DNA of 64,000 nt from Ornithinimicrobium sp. CNJ-824 (GTDB taxonomy: Bacteria > Actinomycetota > Actinomycetes > Actinomycetales > Dermatophilaceae): contig NZ_MKKA01000006.1 in the NCBI RefSeq assembly GCF_001942405.1, forward strand, positions 1 through 64,000, read 5' to 3'. Shown here one piece after another: positions 28,239 to 37,195 of this stretch (positions are counted from its first letter, which is position 1; each line of letters starts with the position of its first letter). The notes under the pieces are model-generated. The model had not been told where the DNA came from. It did not search any database and saw only the letters and a list, made by a program, of their open reading frames with translations. The position numbers and the translations under genes are program-made.

Positions 28239-28254
28239 TGTGACGCAGATCACG
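28239..28254 (+). promoter_or_regulatory. CRP-like binding site
   Basis: TGTGACGCAGATCACG matches TGTGA-N6-TCACA at 9 of 10 specified bases. A TAACAT -10-like hexamer follows at 28266-28271. It lies in the 263-bp gap between thyA and the 2TM-protein gene, pointing toward the hairpin at 28301. Confidence 0.45.
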
Positions 28255-28294
28255 TGACCGGTGCGTAACATCCGGGGCCCCTGCAGCGATATGA

Positions 28295-28358
28295 CCCGTG
28301 ACCGCCCTGCTGCTCGGACCCCCCGAGCGGGCAGCAGGGCGGTTCTCCACGTCACGGG
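28295..28358. terminator. strong extended hairpin (terminator of the 2TM gene or end of a small RNA)
   Basis: Perfect 13-bp stem, arms 28301-28313 (ACCGCCCTGCTGC) and 28331-28343, with an inner CTCGG/CCGAG stem and outer arms CCCGTGA (28295) and TCACGGG (28352). It lies downstream of the minus-strand 2TM gene, which ends at 28419, so it can terminate that transcript. On the plus strand it also follows the CRP-like site and TAACAT. Confidence 0.65.
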
Positions 28359-28418
28359 CCCGGCAGGCGTCCGTCGCCGGCAGGGCCGAGTGGGTGCCGC
28401 CGTCGACGTGGTCGGCCC

Positions 28419-28877
28419 TCACACGTCCCGGGGGCCGGGCTCGTCCCAGGGATGCTCCGGCTCGGCGGGGGCGGTCCCGGGCCGGCCGGGGCCCCGGTGC
28501 CCTCCGTCCAGCGCCTGGCGCGGTCCGCCCTGCTCCCGGGCGGCGAGCCGTCGGGCCTGCTCGGCGATCTGGGTCTCGGACGGTTCTGCGTCCCACCGCA
28601 ACGAGGCGAGGTGCAGGACCAGGGCCAGCCCCCAGCCCATGGCCGGCCACACGGGCCAGAAGTAGCCACCGCCGGAGACGAGCCAGATGGCGGTGAGCAG
28701 GCCCATGACCGCCAGGTAGACGGTCAGGTGCTGCCGGAAGCCGGCCCGGGCCTCGAGCTGCCGCTTGGCCTGCGCCCGCAGGCGGGGGTCGTCGGCCGGG
28801 TCGACGGACGAGGAGCCCGGCCGCGCCGGGTCGGGGCGTGGGTCCTCGCCGGGGGCGGGCAGGGGCGGTCGGTCCAT
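28419..28877 (-). CDS. 2TM-domain protein
   Basis: A 152-residue protein with a Pro/Asp-rich N-terminus, a 2TM domain at about 43-100 ([21 protein letters not shown], then a hairpin of two hydrophobic helices with [18 protein letters not shown]) and an Arg/Gly/Pro-rich tail. In other bacteria this domain often accompanies sensor kinases; the role here is unknown. ATG 28877 follows the strong site GGAGGG. It is divergent from ftsK. Confidence 0.82.
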   Translation of the reverse strand: MDRPPLPAPGEDPRPDPARPGSSSVDPADDPRLRAQAKRQLEARAGFRQHLTVYLAVMGLLTAIWLVSGGGYFWPVWPAMGWGLALVLHLASLRWDAEPSETQIAEQARRLAAREQGGPRQALDGGHRGPGRPGTAPAEPEHPWDEPGPRDV

Positions 28878-28970
28878 GGTGCTCCCTCCAGTGCTCCCTG
28901 CCCACGGTAGTGGGGCCGCCCGATGTGCGGGTGCAGGGCGTGTGACACGTGGTGCAGGCGTGATCTGGCG

Positions 28971-28976
28971 TACGGT
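28971..28976 (+). promoter_or_regulatory. -10 element of ftsK (leaderless)
   Basis: TACGGT, 6-nt spacer, GTG 28983. Confidence 0.5.
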
Positions 28977-28982
28977 GCGAGC

Positions 28983-31892
28983 GTGGCCAAGACTGCGACC
29001 TCGACGTCCCGCACCCGCTCCGGCGGCACCAGCGGTGCCTCGACCCGACCTCGCAGCCGCTCGGGCTCGGGGAGCCGGGGCGGCACCTCCGGCCGCGGAT
29101 CCGCCGCCCAGGGCCAGGAGGGCCCGTCCCTGCCGGGCAAGGCCTTCCGCGGGATCGCCGGGGCCACGGGCGGCACCGTCCGCGCGATGACGGACACGGC
29201 CCGCGACCTGGAGCCCGAGCACCGCCGCGACGGCGCCGGGTTCCTCCTGCTGGCGCTCGCGCTCGTCGTGGCGCTGCGCGAGTGGTGGGGCCTGGACGGC
29301 ATGTTCGGCGACGCGGTGCACGCCGTGGCGGCCGGCACCTTCGGCCGGGTGGCGCTCGTGCTGCCGGTCGTGCTGCTCTTCTTCGCCGTGCGCCTGTTCC
29401 GTCGCCCGGGCGAGCAGCAGGCGACCAACCGGATGTCGATCGGCACGGTGGCCCTGCTCCTGGCCGGAAGCGGGCTGACCCACCTGGCCACCGGCGCCCC
29501 CGACTACGCCGAGGGCCCCGCGGTCATGCAGGCCTCGGGCGGCATCCTGGGATTCATCGCCTCCTCGATGCTCTCGGCGGCGATCACCGCCACGGGTGCG
29601 GCCGTCGTCCTGGGGCTGCTGGCCGTGTTCGGCTTCCTCGTGCTGACCCGCACGCCCGTGCACCGCATCCCGGACCGCCTGCGCGAGCTGGAGCAGCAGC
29701 TGTTCGACTCGGCCCGGTTCGACCGCGTCGACCCGGTCACCGGCGAGGTGCTGCCCCGCCGCCGCCGTTCCCGCGCGCACCTGGACGAGCGCGACGGCGA
29801 CGTGGCCTTCGAGCAGGCCGCCCAGGTGGACGGCACCGCGAAGGGTCGCTCCCTGCGGGCCGGGGCACGCGCGGACGCGGCCCAGGCAGGCGCGGACGCA
29901 CCGGCGGGGGCGGGGTCGCGCGACGGGTCACCCGCCCGCGGCCGCCGTGCCGGAGCACCCGCCGAGGCCGGCGCCACCGCGGCCCGGACCGCGCAGGGGT
30001 CGGCTCCCGGGCGGGCCGGGAACCGGGGGCGTGCCGAGGGGGACCGCACCGAGGAGATCCCGGCGGTGCGGCCGGGGCAGAAGCGTCCCGACAAGGTCCC
30101 GTCCAAGCCCCAGCTGGAGGCGCCCCCGACGAACCCGCTGCCCCAGCGGGTGGAGCAGCTGCAGCTGGCCGGTGACGTCACCTACACGCTGCCCGACCCC
30201 TCCGTGCTCAAGCCCGGGGCCCCCCACAAGGAGCGCTCGGAGGCCAACGACCGGGTCGTCGACGCCCTGACGGGCGTGCTGGACGACTTCAACATCGACG
30301 CCCAGGTGACCGGCTTCATGCGGGGCCCGACCGTCACCCGGTACGAGGTCGAGCTGGGCCCCGGGGTCAAGGTCGAGCGGATCACCGCCCTGTCCAAGAA
30401 CATCGCCTACGCCGTCGCCTCGGCCGACGTGCGCATCCTCTCCCCGATCCCGGGCCGGTCGGCCGTGGGCGTCGAGATCCCCAACACCGACCGCGAGAAC
30501 GTCAACCTCGGCGACGTCCTGCGCAGCCAGGCCGCACGCAACAACACCCACCCCATGGTCATGGGCGTGGGCAAGGACGTCGAGGGCGGCTACGTCATCG
30601 CCAACCTGGCCAAGATGCCCCACCTGCTCGTCGCCGGGGCCACCGGCTCCGGCAAGTCGAGCTTCGTCAACTCGATGATCACCTCGATCCTCATGCGGTC
30701 CACCCCGGACGAGGTCCGGATGATCCTCGTCGACCCCAAGCGGGTCGAGCTGACCGCCTACGAGGGCATCCCGCACCTGATCACCCCGATCATCACCAAC
30801 CCCAAGAAGGCCGCCGAGGCGCTGGCCTGGGTGGTCAAGGAGATGGACCACCGCTACGACGACCTGTCGGCCTTCGGCTACAAGCACGTCGACGACTTCA
30901 ACAAGGCCGTCCGGGCCGGCAAGATCACCCCGCCGCCCGGGTCCGAGCGCGAGCTGCACCCCTACCCCTACCTGCTGGTGGTCGTGGACGAGCTGGCGGA
31001 CCTGATGATGGTCGCCCCCCGCGACGTGGAGGAGTCGGTCGTGCGGATCACCCAGCTGGCCCGGGCCGCGGGGATCCACCTCGTGCTGGCCACGCAGCGG
31101 CCGTCGGTGGACGTGGTGACCGGTCTCATCAAGGCCAACGTCCCCAGCCGGATGGCGTTCGCGACCTCCTCGCTGGCCGACAGCAGGGTGGTCCTCGACC
31201 AGCCCGGTGCGGAGAAGCTCATCGGCCAGGGCGACGCGCTGTTCCTGCCGATGGGCGCCAGCAAGCCGATGCGCATCCAGGGGGCCTGGGTGGCCGAGTC
31301 GGAGGTGCACGACGTGGTCGTCCACGTCACCGGCCAGCTCCAGCCGCGGTACGTCGAGGAGGTCGTCGCCGCCCCCGCCAAGAAGCAGGTCGACGAGGAC
31401 ATCGGCGACGACCTCGAGCTGCTCCTGCAGGCCGCCGAGCAGGTCATCACCACGCAGTTCGGCTCGACGTCGATGCTGCAGCGCAAGCTGCGGGTCGGTT
31501 TCGCCAAGGCGGGCCGCCTGATGGACCTCATGGAGTCCCGTGGCATCGTCGGCCCGTCCGAGGGCTCCAAGGCCCGCGACGTGCTCGTCAAGCCCGACGA
31601 CATGGAGGAGACCCTCGCCCTGCTGCGGGGCGACGACCCGCCGCCGCGGCCCGAGCTGGAGACCGACAGCGCCCCCTTCGACGCCCTCGCGGCCGAGGTC
31701 GTCGACGAGGGCGGGCCGGTGGACGAGGCCTGGGACGAGGAGACCGGGGCCGAGCCGACGCCTCCGGTGATCGGCCGCAACCCCGCCTACGACGGGGACC
31801 CCGTCTCCGGCAGCCGGGTTGAGGAGGCCGAGGACGAGGAGTCCGAGGACGCCTGGGGGCTGACCGACCGCGGAGGCAGGGAGCGCTACTGA
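28983..31892 (+). CDS. ftsK: DNA translocase FtsK/SpoIIIE
   Basis: A 969-residue septal DNA translocase that pumps chromosome ends apart at division. A Ser/Arg/Gly-rich disordered start (1-60) is followed by four membrane helices (about 80-225), an Ala/Arg/Gly-rich linker (about 255-390), and the alpha/beta motor with Walker A GATGSGKS at 552-559 and Walker B LLVVVDE at 664-670. The C-terminal gamma domain (about 815-880, [19 protein letters not shown]) would read the polar KOPS-like sequences. GTG 28983 is set by the TACGGT element. It is followed by rimO as in many actinobacteria. Confidence 0.96.
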   Translation: MAKTATSTSRTRSGGTSGASTRPRSRSGSGSRGGTSGRGSAAQGQEGPSLPGKAFRGIAGATGGTVRAMTDTARDLEPEHRRDGAGFLLLALALVVALREWWGLDGMFGDAVHAVAAGTFGRVALVLPVVLLFFAVRLFRRPGEQQATNRMSIGTVALLLAGSGLTHLATGAPDYAEGPAVMQASGGILGFIASSMLSAAITATGAAVVLGLLAVFGFLVLTRTPVHRIPDRLRELEQQLFDSARFDRVDPVTGEVLPRRRRSRAHLDERDGDVAFEQAAQVDGTAKGRSLRAGARADAAQAGADAPAGAGSRDGSPARGRRAGAPAEAGATAARTAQGSAPGRAGNRGRAEGDRTEEIPAVRPGQKRPDKVPSKPQLEAPPTNPLPQRVEQLQLAGDVTYTLPDPSVLKPGAPHKERSEANDRVVDALTGVLDDFNIDAQVTGFMRGPTVTRYEVELGPGVKVERITALSKNIAYAVASADVRILSPIPGRSAVGVEIPNTDRENVNLGDVLRSQAARNNTHPMVMGVGKDVEGGYVIANLAKMPHLLVAGATGSGKSSFVNSMITSILMRSTPDEVRMILVDPKRVELTAYEGIPHLITPIITNPKKAAEALAWVVKEMDHRYDDLSAFGYKHVDDFNKAVRAGKITPPPGSERELHPYPYLLVVVDELADLMMVAPRDVEESVVRITQLARAAGIHLVLATQRPSVDVVTGLIKANVPSRMAFATSSLADSRVVLDQPGAEKLIGQGDALFLPMGASKPMRIQGAWVAESEVHDVVVHVTGQLQPRYVEEVVAAPAKKQVDEDIGDDLELLLQAAEQVITTQFGSTSMLQRKLRVGFAKAGRLMDLMESRGIVGPSEGSKARDVLVKPDDMEETLALLRGDDPPPRPELETDSAPFDALAAEVVDEGGPVDEAWDEETGAEPTPPVIGRNPAYDGDPVSGSRVEEAEDEESEDAWGLTDRGGRERY

Positions 31893-31920
31893 GCAGGCGG
31901 GCCGGCGTCCCGGCCGACCG

Positions 31921-31926
31921 TAGACT
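31921..31926 (+). promoter_or_regulatory. -10 element of rimO (leaderless)
   Basis: TAGACT, 7-nt spacer, ATG 31934. Confidence 0.55.
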
Positions 31927-31933
31927 GGCGGGC

Positions 31934-33425
31934 ATGTCCCGCTCCGTCGCCGTCGTCACGCTCGGCTGCACCCGCAACGAGGTCGACTCCGAGGAGCTCG
32001 CCGGACGCCTCGCCGCCGAGGGGTGGACCCTGGTGCAGGACGCGGCCGAGGCGGACGTCGCCGTGGTCAACACCTGCGGCTTCGTCGAGCAGGCCAAGAA
32101 GGACTCCATCGACGCGCTGCTGGAGGCCAACGACCTCAAGCGGACCGGACGCACGCAGAAGGTCGTGGCCGTGGGCTGCATGGCGGAGCGCTACGGCGAG
32201 CAGCTGGCCGCCGAGCTGCCCGAGGCCGACGCCGTCCTGGGCTTCGACTCCTACACCGACATGTCCGGCCACCTTCGTCGGATCCTGGTCGGCGAGCGGC
32301 CGGCCTCCCACGCCCCCCGCGACCGGCGCACCCTGCTGCCCCTCGCGCCGGCGGCACGGCACACCTCCGGTCCGACGCCGTCGCTGCCCGGCCACCAGCA
32401 GGTCGCGGCGCCCTCGCCCGGACCCGCCGGGGACGAGACGGGCGCCCCACTGTCCCAGGTCGCCCCGCCCAGCGGCCCCCGGGTGGTCCGTGCCCGGCTG
32501 GACGGGCGCCCTGGGCGCCCTGAAGCTGGCCTCCGGCTGCGACCGACGGTGCGCGTTCTGCGCCATCCCGATGTTCCGCGGCGCGTTCGTCTCCCGCCCC
32601 CCGCAGGACGTCCTGACCGAGGCCCGCTGGCTGGCCGAGCGCGGGGTGCGGGAGGTGTTCCTCGTCAGCGAGAACACCACCTCCTACGGCAAGGACCTGG
32701 GCGACCTGCGCCTCGTCGACGGGCTTCTCGGCGAGCTCGCCGCCGTCGAGGGGATCGACCGGGTCCGCGTCTCCTACCTCCAGCCGGCCGAGATCCGTCC
32801 CGACCTGCTGGACGCGATGGCCGGGACCCCCGGGGTGGCCCCCTACTTCGACATCTCCTTCCAGCACGCCTCCGGGCCGCTGCTGCGGCGGATGCGACGC
32901 TTCGGCGACCGGCAGAGCTTCCTCACCCTCCTGGAGCAGGTGCGCGCCCGGGTGCCGGAGGCGGGCATCCGGACCAACGTCATCGTGGGCTTCCCCGGCG
33001 AGACCGAGGAGGACCTGGCCGAGCTGACCGCCTTCCTCGAGGCCGCGCGCCTCGACGTGGTCGGCGTGTTCGGCTACTCCGACGAGGACGGCACCGAGGC
33101 GGAGGGGTACGACGGCAAGCTGGACGAGGCGACGGTGCAGGAGCGCGTCGGGCGGGTGAGCGCACTCGTCGAGGAGCTGACGGCCCAGCGGGCCGAGGAA
33201 CGTGTCGGCACGACCGTGGAGGTGCTGGTGGAGGCGCTGGACGAGGACGACGGCCGGCTGGTCGGTCGGGCGGGCCAGCAGGGACCGGACGTCGACGGGG
33301 TCACCTACCTGCAGTCCGCGGACGGGGCCGTGCCCGAGGTGGCGGTCGGCTCGTTGGTCACCGCCCGGGTGGTCGCCACCGAGGGGGTCGACCTCGTGGC
33401 CGTGCCGTGCGAGGAGGCCCCGTGA
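31934..33425 (+). CDS. rimO: ribosomal protein uS12 methylthiotransferase RimO (frameshifted)
   Basis: Radical-SAM enzyme adding a methylthio group to the conserved aspartate of ribosomal protein S12. The MTTase domain has its three cluster cysteines C12 (TLGCTRN), C48 (NTCGF) and C82 (VGCMAE). After a Pro/Ala-rich insert the radical-SAM motif CDRRCAFC follows, and the TRAM domain is C-terminal. The reading frame breaks at 32504-32506, where GGG should probably be GG: RARLDG continues as [15 protein letters not shown]. About 496 residues after correction; the roughly 60-residue insert between domains is longer than in E. coli. The stop overlaps the pgsA start as GTGA. Confidence 0.93.
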
Positions 33426-34026
33426 TCGGCCCGCACGACCCGGACGGTCCGGACGTGGCCACCGCCGCCGCGGCGCCGCAGGCCTCGCCCTGGAACGTGC
33501 CCAACGCCCTGACGGTCCTGCGCATCCTCATGGTGCCCCTGTTCGGCTGGTTGCTGCTGGCCCACGGCGGGGAGGACGCGGCCTGGCGGTGGTGGGCCAC
33601 CCTCGTCTTCGTCGTCGCCATCGCGACCGACTGGGTCGACGGCTTCCTCGCCCGTCGCGACGGGCTGATCACGGACTTCGGCAAGCTGATGGACCCCATC
33701 GCCGACAAGGCCCTCACCGGGACCGCGCTCGTCGGGCTGTCGCTCGTGGGGGCGCTGCGTGGTGGATCACGGTGGTCATCCTGGTCCGCGAGGTCGGCAT
33801 CACCCTCATGCGGTTCGTCGTCATCCGTCGGGGCGTGATCCCCGCCAGCAAGGGGGGCAAGCTCAAGACCGTGCTGCAGGCGCTGGCCATCACCCTGCTG
33901 CTCGTGCCCGTCGGAGGCCTGCTCGACACCCTGGGGATGTGGATGGCCTACGCCGCGGTGGTCGTCACCGTCGTCACGGGGGTGGACTACGTGGGGCAGG
34001 CGTTCCGACCACGTCGCACGTCGTGA
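33422..34026 (+). CDS. pgsA: CDP-diacylglycerol-glycerol-3-phosphate 3-phosphatidyltransferase (frameshifted)
   Basis: Membrane enzyme making phosphatidylglycerophosphate, the precursor of phosphatidylglycerol and cardiolipin. The CDP-alcohol phosphotransferase signature is clear: DGFLARR, then [12 protein letters not shown]. About six hydrophobic segments in about 201 residues. The frame breaks near 33758: VGLSLVGAL continues as [19 protein letters not shown] after adding one C. The gene is expected to be essential, so the break argues for a sequence error. GTG 33422 overlaps the rimO stop and the end overlaps the cinA start as GTGA. Confidence 0.93.
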
Positions 34027-34593
34027 GCACGGGGGCCGACGGGTCGGGGTCCTGCGGCGGCCCGGCCCCCGGTGCCGCCGCGCGGGTGCTGGAGCTGCTC
34101 GGGGGCAGGGGGGGAGACCGTGGCCGCCGCCGAGTCCCTGACCGGGGGGCTGGTCTGCGCGGCGCTCACCGAGGTCCCGGGGTCCAGCACGGTGGTCCGA
34201 GGTGGGGTGGTCTCCTACGCCACCGGGGTCAAGCGTGACGTGCTGGGCGTGCCGGCCGCCCTGCTGGAGGCCCACGGGGCGGTGTCGGGCCCCTGCGCGC
34301 TGGCGATGGCCGACGGCGCGCGCCGGCTGCTCGGTGCCGACTGGGGGCTGGCGACCACGGGCGTCGCCGGGCCCGACCCCAGCGAGGGGCACCCGGTGGG
34401 GACGGTGCACGTGGCGGTCGTCGGGGAACACGGGCAGGTGCACCGGGCGTTGCACCTGCAGGGCTCTCGCCGGCAGGTCCGCGACGCGACCGTGACGCAG
34501 GTGCTGGAGCTGCTCGAGCAGGTCGTTCGGCAGCTGTCGGTGGGGGCGGGTACGGTAGAGATCCGGTCGTCGGAGGATGCGAAGGAGGGTTGA
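34023..34593 (+). CDS. cinA: CinA-family protein (nicotinamide-nucleotide amidohydrolase PncC type; frameshifted)
   Basis: Single CinA C-terminal domain of about 189 residues, of the PncC type that deamidates NMN in pyridine nucleotide recycling. Diagnostic stretches are AAESLTGGLVCAALTEVPGSS, VVSYATGVKRDVLGV and TTGVAGPDPSEGHPVGTV. GTG 34023 overlaps the pgsA stop. Seven G at 34108-34114 should be six: LELLGGRG then continues as ETVAAAESLTGG. The clgR promoter is embedded in its 3' end. The order rimO-pgsA-cinA-clgR is conserved in actinobacteria. Confidence 0.9.
34535..34556 (+). promoter_or_regulatory. PafBC-type (RecA-independent DNA-damage) promoter of clgR
   Basis: TGTCGGTG (34535-34542), 8 nt, TACGGT (34551-34556). 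This is the arrangement of the mycobacterial RecA-NDp/PafBC promoter and is identical in half-site and spacing to the site in front of recA. A leader of about 35 nt with a ribosome binding site follows. Confidence 0.65.
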
Positions 34594-34596
34594 GGC

Positions 34597-34935
34597 ATGG
34601 TGCTGCTGCGTCGTGAGCTGGGTGACGTCCTGCGCGAGCGCCGTCAGGGCCAGGGTCGGACCCTGCGCGAGGTGAGCGCCGAGGCCTCCTGCTCCCTGGG
34701 CTACCTCTCCGAGATCGAGCGGGGGGAGAAGGAGGCCTCCTCCGAGCTGCTCGCCTCCATCTGCCGGGCCCTGGACCTGCCCCTGTCCCAGATGCTCTCC
34801 GACGTCGCCGACCGGATCAGCCTGACCGAGGCGGCCGACACGCAGATGACCGCCCTGCTGACGGAGGGCCTGGCCCGTCCGCTGCGCCAGGACCAGGTGC
34901 GCCGCCGGCGCGACCAGGTCGTCCCCGCCGCCTGA
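34597..34935 (+). CDS. clgR: helix-turn-helix regulator ClgR
   Basis: A 112-residue XRE-type HTH protein. The HTH at about 12-65 reads [40 protein letters not shown]. The C-terminal [19 protein letters not shown] matches ClgR. In actinobacteria ClgR activates Clp protease and other protein quality genes and is itself a ClpP substrate. ATG 34597 is preceded by GGAGGG at about 10 nt. It sits 3 bp after cinA; its promoter lies inside cinA and carries a DNA-damage signature. Confidence 0.92.
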   Translation: MVLLRRELGDVLRERRQGQGRTLREVSAEASCSLGYLSEIERGEKEASSELLASICRALDLPLSQMLSDVADRISLTEAADTQMTALLTEGLARPLRQDQVRRRRDQVVPAA

Positions 34936-34950
34936 CGCGACCTTCACCGC

Positions 34951-34966
34951 ATACCCCTGGGGGTAT
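34951..34966. promoter_or_regulatory. CsoR/CstR-type operator over the rhodanese promoter
   Basis: ATACCCCTGGGGGTAT, an almost perfect inverted repeat of the ATACCCC-GGGGTAT type recognised by CsoR/CstR-family (DUF156) repressors. Its right arm overlaps the TATAAT -10 box at 34964-34969, so binding would block transcription. Confidence 0.65.
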
Positions 34967-34969
34967 AAT
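34964..34969 (+). promoter_or_regulatory. -10 element of the rhodanese lipoprotein gene (leaderless)
   Basis: Consensus TATAAT, 6-nt spacer, ATG 34976. It is the only perfect consensus hexamer among the promoters in this window. Confidence 0.65.
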
Positions 34970-34975
34970 GGGCGC

Positions 34976-35440
34976 ATGCGCTCCCTCGCCCGTCGCCCCG
35001 CCGTCCGTCGCCTTCTGGTCCTGGCCCCCGTCGCCGCGCTCCTCGCGGGCTGCGCAGGTGGGACGGCCGAGGACGTCCCCGCCCCGGCCACCAGCGCGGT
35101 CTCGTCGCAGGCCGACCAGGCCGGTCCCGACCCGGGGGTCGACGCCTTCGCCGAGCGCGTGGCCGAGGACGGGACCGTCGTGCTGGACGTGCGGACGCCG
35201 GCGGAGTTCGCCCAGGGACACCTGCCCGGCGCCGTCAACGTCGACCTGCAGTCCGCGGACTTCCAGGAGCGGATCGGCGAGCTGGACCGGGACGAGCGCT
35301 ACGCGGTCTACTGCCAGTCCGGCAACCGGTCGGGGCAGGCGCTGACCGCGATGGTCGGCGAGGGCTTCTCCGACGTCGCCCACCTGGAGGGCGGGATCGG
35401 CGCCTGGCAGGCGGCCGGCCTGCCCGTCGTCACCGGCTGA
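34976..35440 (+). CDS. rhodanese-like domain lipoprotein
   Basis: A 154-residue exported lipoprotein with lipobox LLAGC (Cys26), an Ala/Ser-rich linker and one rhodanese domain (about 55-154). The active-site loop CQSGNRS carries Cys113, which forms the persulfide; DVRTPAEFAQGHLPGAVNVD is the other family hallmark. It probably handles sulfane sulfur or thiosulfate outside the membrane. The CsoR/CstR-type operator on its promoter fits induction by persulfide or copper stress (inference). It lies directly after clgR but has its own strong promoter. Its last 22 bp are duplicated in tandem just downstream. Confidence 0.92.
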   Translation: MRSLARRPAVRRLLVLAPVAALLAGCAGGTAEDVPAPATSAVSSQADQAGPDPGVDAFAERVAEDGTVVLDVRTPAEFAQGHLPGAVNVDLQSADFQERIGELDRDERYAVYCQSGNRSGQALTAMVGEGFSDVAHLEGGIGAWQAAGLPVVTG

Positions 35441-35469
35441 CCGACCTGCCCGTCGACACCGGCTGACCG
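35419..35469. repeat. 25-bp tandem duplication over the rhodanese stop codon
   Basis: Copies at 35419-35443 and 35445-35469 differ by one base (T/A) and share the core CACCGGCTGACCG; each contains an in-frame-looking TGA. Only the first copy is part of the gene. Confidence 0.75.
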
Positions 35470-35492
35470 GCCGGACCGGGGCGCCCGGAGCG

Positions 35493-36350
35493 CTAGCCGT
35501 AGCTGCGCCGGCCGTGGCCCAGCGGCGTCTGCCGGGCACCGTCGTCGGTGGGTGCCGGGCCTCCCTGGCAGGTCGGGCAGTAGAACATCACCCGCTGCTG
35601 CGGCTGCCTGCCGACCGGGGCCAGCCGCACGGTGGTGCCGCACCGCTTGCAGGGCAGTCCGACCCGCCCGTGGACCCAGGCGTCGTCGGCACCGACGTCG
35701 GCCCTCCCCGTCACGGTGGTCCGGCCGGCCCGGCAGCTGAGGACGAGGAGGCGGCGCGCCGTGGCGAGCAGCTCGGCCACCTGGGTCTCCGCCAGCTCGC
35801 CCACCGGGGTCCAGGGGCCGATCCCGTGCAGGAACAGCGGCTCGGCGGTGAAGATCGTGCCCATCCCGGCGACGTTGCGCTGGTCCAGGCAGGCCTCGGT
35901 GATCGTCCGCCCGGGGTCGGCCCGCACGTTCGCCAGCGCCTGCGCCGCGTCGTAGGCGGGGTCCAGCAGGTCGGGTCCCAGGTGCCCGACCACGCGGTGC
36001 TCCTCGGTGGTACGGACCAGGTCCAGCATGCCCAGGGAGTCCCCGACCGCCACCCGGGCCGAGGTCCACAGCAGGGCCCGGACGGTGTGCGCCCGGCCCA
36101 GGGCGCGCCGCCGCCCCACCGGGTGGACCCGCCAGGAGCCCTCCATCCGCAGGTGGCTGTGCAGGGTGAGTCCGCCCTCGACGCGGTGGAGCAGGTGCTT
36201 GCCCCGGGGCACCACCTCGACCGTGCGGCGGCCCGACAGGTCGGTCGTGGCCAGCGAGGGCACGCGCAGGTCGCTGCCCTCGAGCACCGCCCCGGCGAGC
36301 GACCCGTGCAGGCGGCGGGCGGTCCGCCAGACGGCGTCACCCTCGGGCAC
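35493..36350 (-). CDS. nei: endonuclease VIII / formamidopyrimidine-DNA glycosylase family (Nei2-like)
   Basis: A 285-residue base-excision-repair glycosylase/AP lyase. The catalytic N-terminus is Pro2-Glu3 (MPEGDAVWR), the helix-two-turn-helix is in the middle (NVAGMGTIFTAE), and the C-terminal zinc finger uses Cys 234, 237, 258 and 261. It removes oxidised bases. GTG 36350 is required to place Pro2 at the N-terminus; a possible -10 (TACGGT) lies about 35 nt upstream. It is on the same strand as lhr, a frequent actinobacterial partner. Confidence 0.92.
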   Translation of the reverse strand: MPEGDAVWRTARRLHGSLAGAVLEGSDLRVPSLATTDLSGRRTVEVVPRGKHLLHRVEGGLTLHSHLRMEGSWRVHPVGRRRALGRAHTVRALLWTSARVAVGDSLGMLDLVRTTEEHRVVGHLGPDLLDPAYDAAQALANVRADPGRTITEACLDQRNVAGMGTIFTAEPLFLHGIGPWTPVGELAETQVAELLATARRLLVLSCRAGRTTVTGRADVGADDAWVHGRVGLPCKRCGTTVRLAPVGRQPQQRVMFYCPTCQGGPAPTDDGARQTPLGHGRRSYG

Positions 36351-36400
36351 GTCGTCCGTCTCCGGTGCTGCTCACCTGCACACCGTAGGTCAGGTGAGGG

Positions 36401-36586
36401 TCAGACCACCCGGTCGAGGAGCCACCGGCGGCCGCCGGCGCTGTCGACCAGGGCGAGGTGGTCGGCCACCCCGTCGACGGGCAGCACGTCGTCGGCCAGC
36501 GCCGCCCGGACCGCCTCGACGGCCTGCCAGAGGTGAACCAGGCGCCGCTCGGCGCGCAGGCCGAGGAGGCAGACCGCGAGGGCCAC
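36401..36586 (-). CDS. small hypothetical protein
   Basis: A 61-residue frame from GTG 36586 between the peroxidase-related gene and nei. Almost all codons end in G or C, and the composition (LVHLWQAVEAVRAALADDVLPVDG) is that of a soluble helical protein. The start could lie further upstream. Not recognised; it could also be a remnant. Confidence 0.4.
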   Translation of the reverse strand: MALAVCLLGLRAERRLVHLWQAVEAVRAALADDVLPVDGVADHLALVDSAGGRRWLLDRVV

Positions 36587-36616
36587 AGCGACCAGATCCC
36601 CGCCGTGGTCGGCCGG

Positions 36617-37195
36617 TCAGCGTGCCTGCGAGTGGTACTCGACGTTCGGCACCATCGCCAGCGCCGTAGAGATGCGGTTGGTCATGTTGAACATGCCGAT
36701 GACCTGGACCGCCTCAAGGATCTGGTGGTCGTCGAGCCCGACGGCGCGCAGGGGCCCGAGGTCGTCCGGGGTCACCTCGGCGGGGGTGAGGGTCAGCTTC
36801 TCGGCGTACGCGCAGAGCGCGGCCTCCCGCTCGGACAGGTCGGCCTGGCGCCAGTTGACCGCCACGAGGTCGGCGGTGACGGGGTCCTGGGTGTGGTGGC
36901 GCAGCGCGGCGCCGTGGGACACGGCGCAGTAGGTGCAGCGGTTGAGGCCGCTGACGACGACGGCCAGGAGCTCCCGCTCGGCGTTGGTGAGGTGGCCCTC
37001 CTTGTTGACGAGGAGGTTGAAGTAGTTCCACCACGCCTGGAACTGCTCGCCGTTGTAGGCCTGGGCGACGAACACGTGGGGGACGAAGCCGAACACCTCC
37101 CGCGACCTGTCCCACAGCCGACGCACGCCCTCGGGCACGTCCTCTCGGGCGGGAAGGGGGAGGGCGGAGACGGACGGGTCGGCGACGCTGCTCAT
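36617..37195 (-). CDS. peroxidase-related protein (carboxymuconolactone decarboxylase/AhpD fold)
   Basis: A 192-residue AhpD-like all-alpha protein. The redox motif CTYC with nearby histidine ([16 protein letters not shown]) is at about residues 86-97, as in alkylhydroperoxidase-type and TIGR01926 'peroxidase-related' proteins. It likely reduces peroxides or acts as a thiol redox relay; the physiological reductant is unknown. ATG 37195 overlaps the EamA transporter stop (ATGA), so the two are co-translated. Confidence 0.88.
   Translation of the reverse strand: MSSVADPSVSALPLPAREDVPEGVRRLWDRSREVFGFVPHVFVAQAYNGEQFQAWWNYFNLLVNKEGHLTNAERELLAVVVSGLNRCTYCAVSHGAALRHHTQDPVTADLVAVNWRQADLSEREAALCAYAEKLTLTPAEVTPDDLGPLRAVGLDDHQILEAVQVIGMFNMTNRISTALAMVPNVEYHSQAR

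Noticed and set aside
28261..28665. Plus-strand frame over the hairpin at 28301 and the 2TM gene
   Set aside because: Codon bias fits the minus-strand 2TM gene; the frame crosses a strong hairpin and has no ribosome binding site.
28939..28954. TGTGACACGTGGTGCA upstream of ftsK as a CRP site
   Set aside because: Only the left half matches TGTGA; the right half does not match TCACA.
34108..34114. G7 run in cinA as a programmed frameshift site
   Set aside because: No slippery heptamer or downstream structure typical of such sites, and fifteen other indels of the same kind occur in unrelated genes, so sequence error is simpler.
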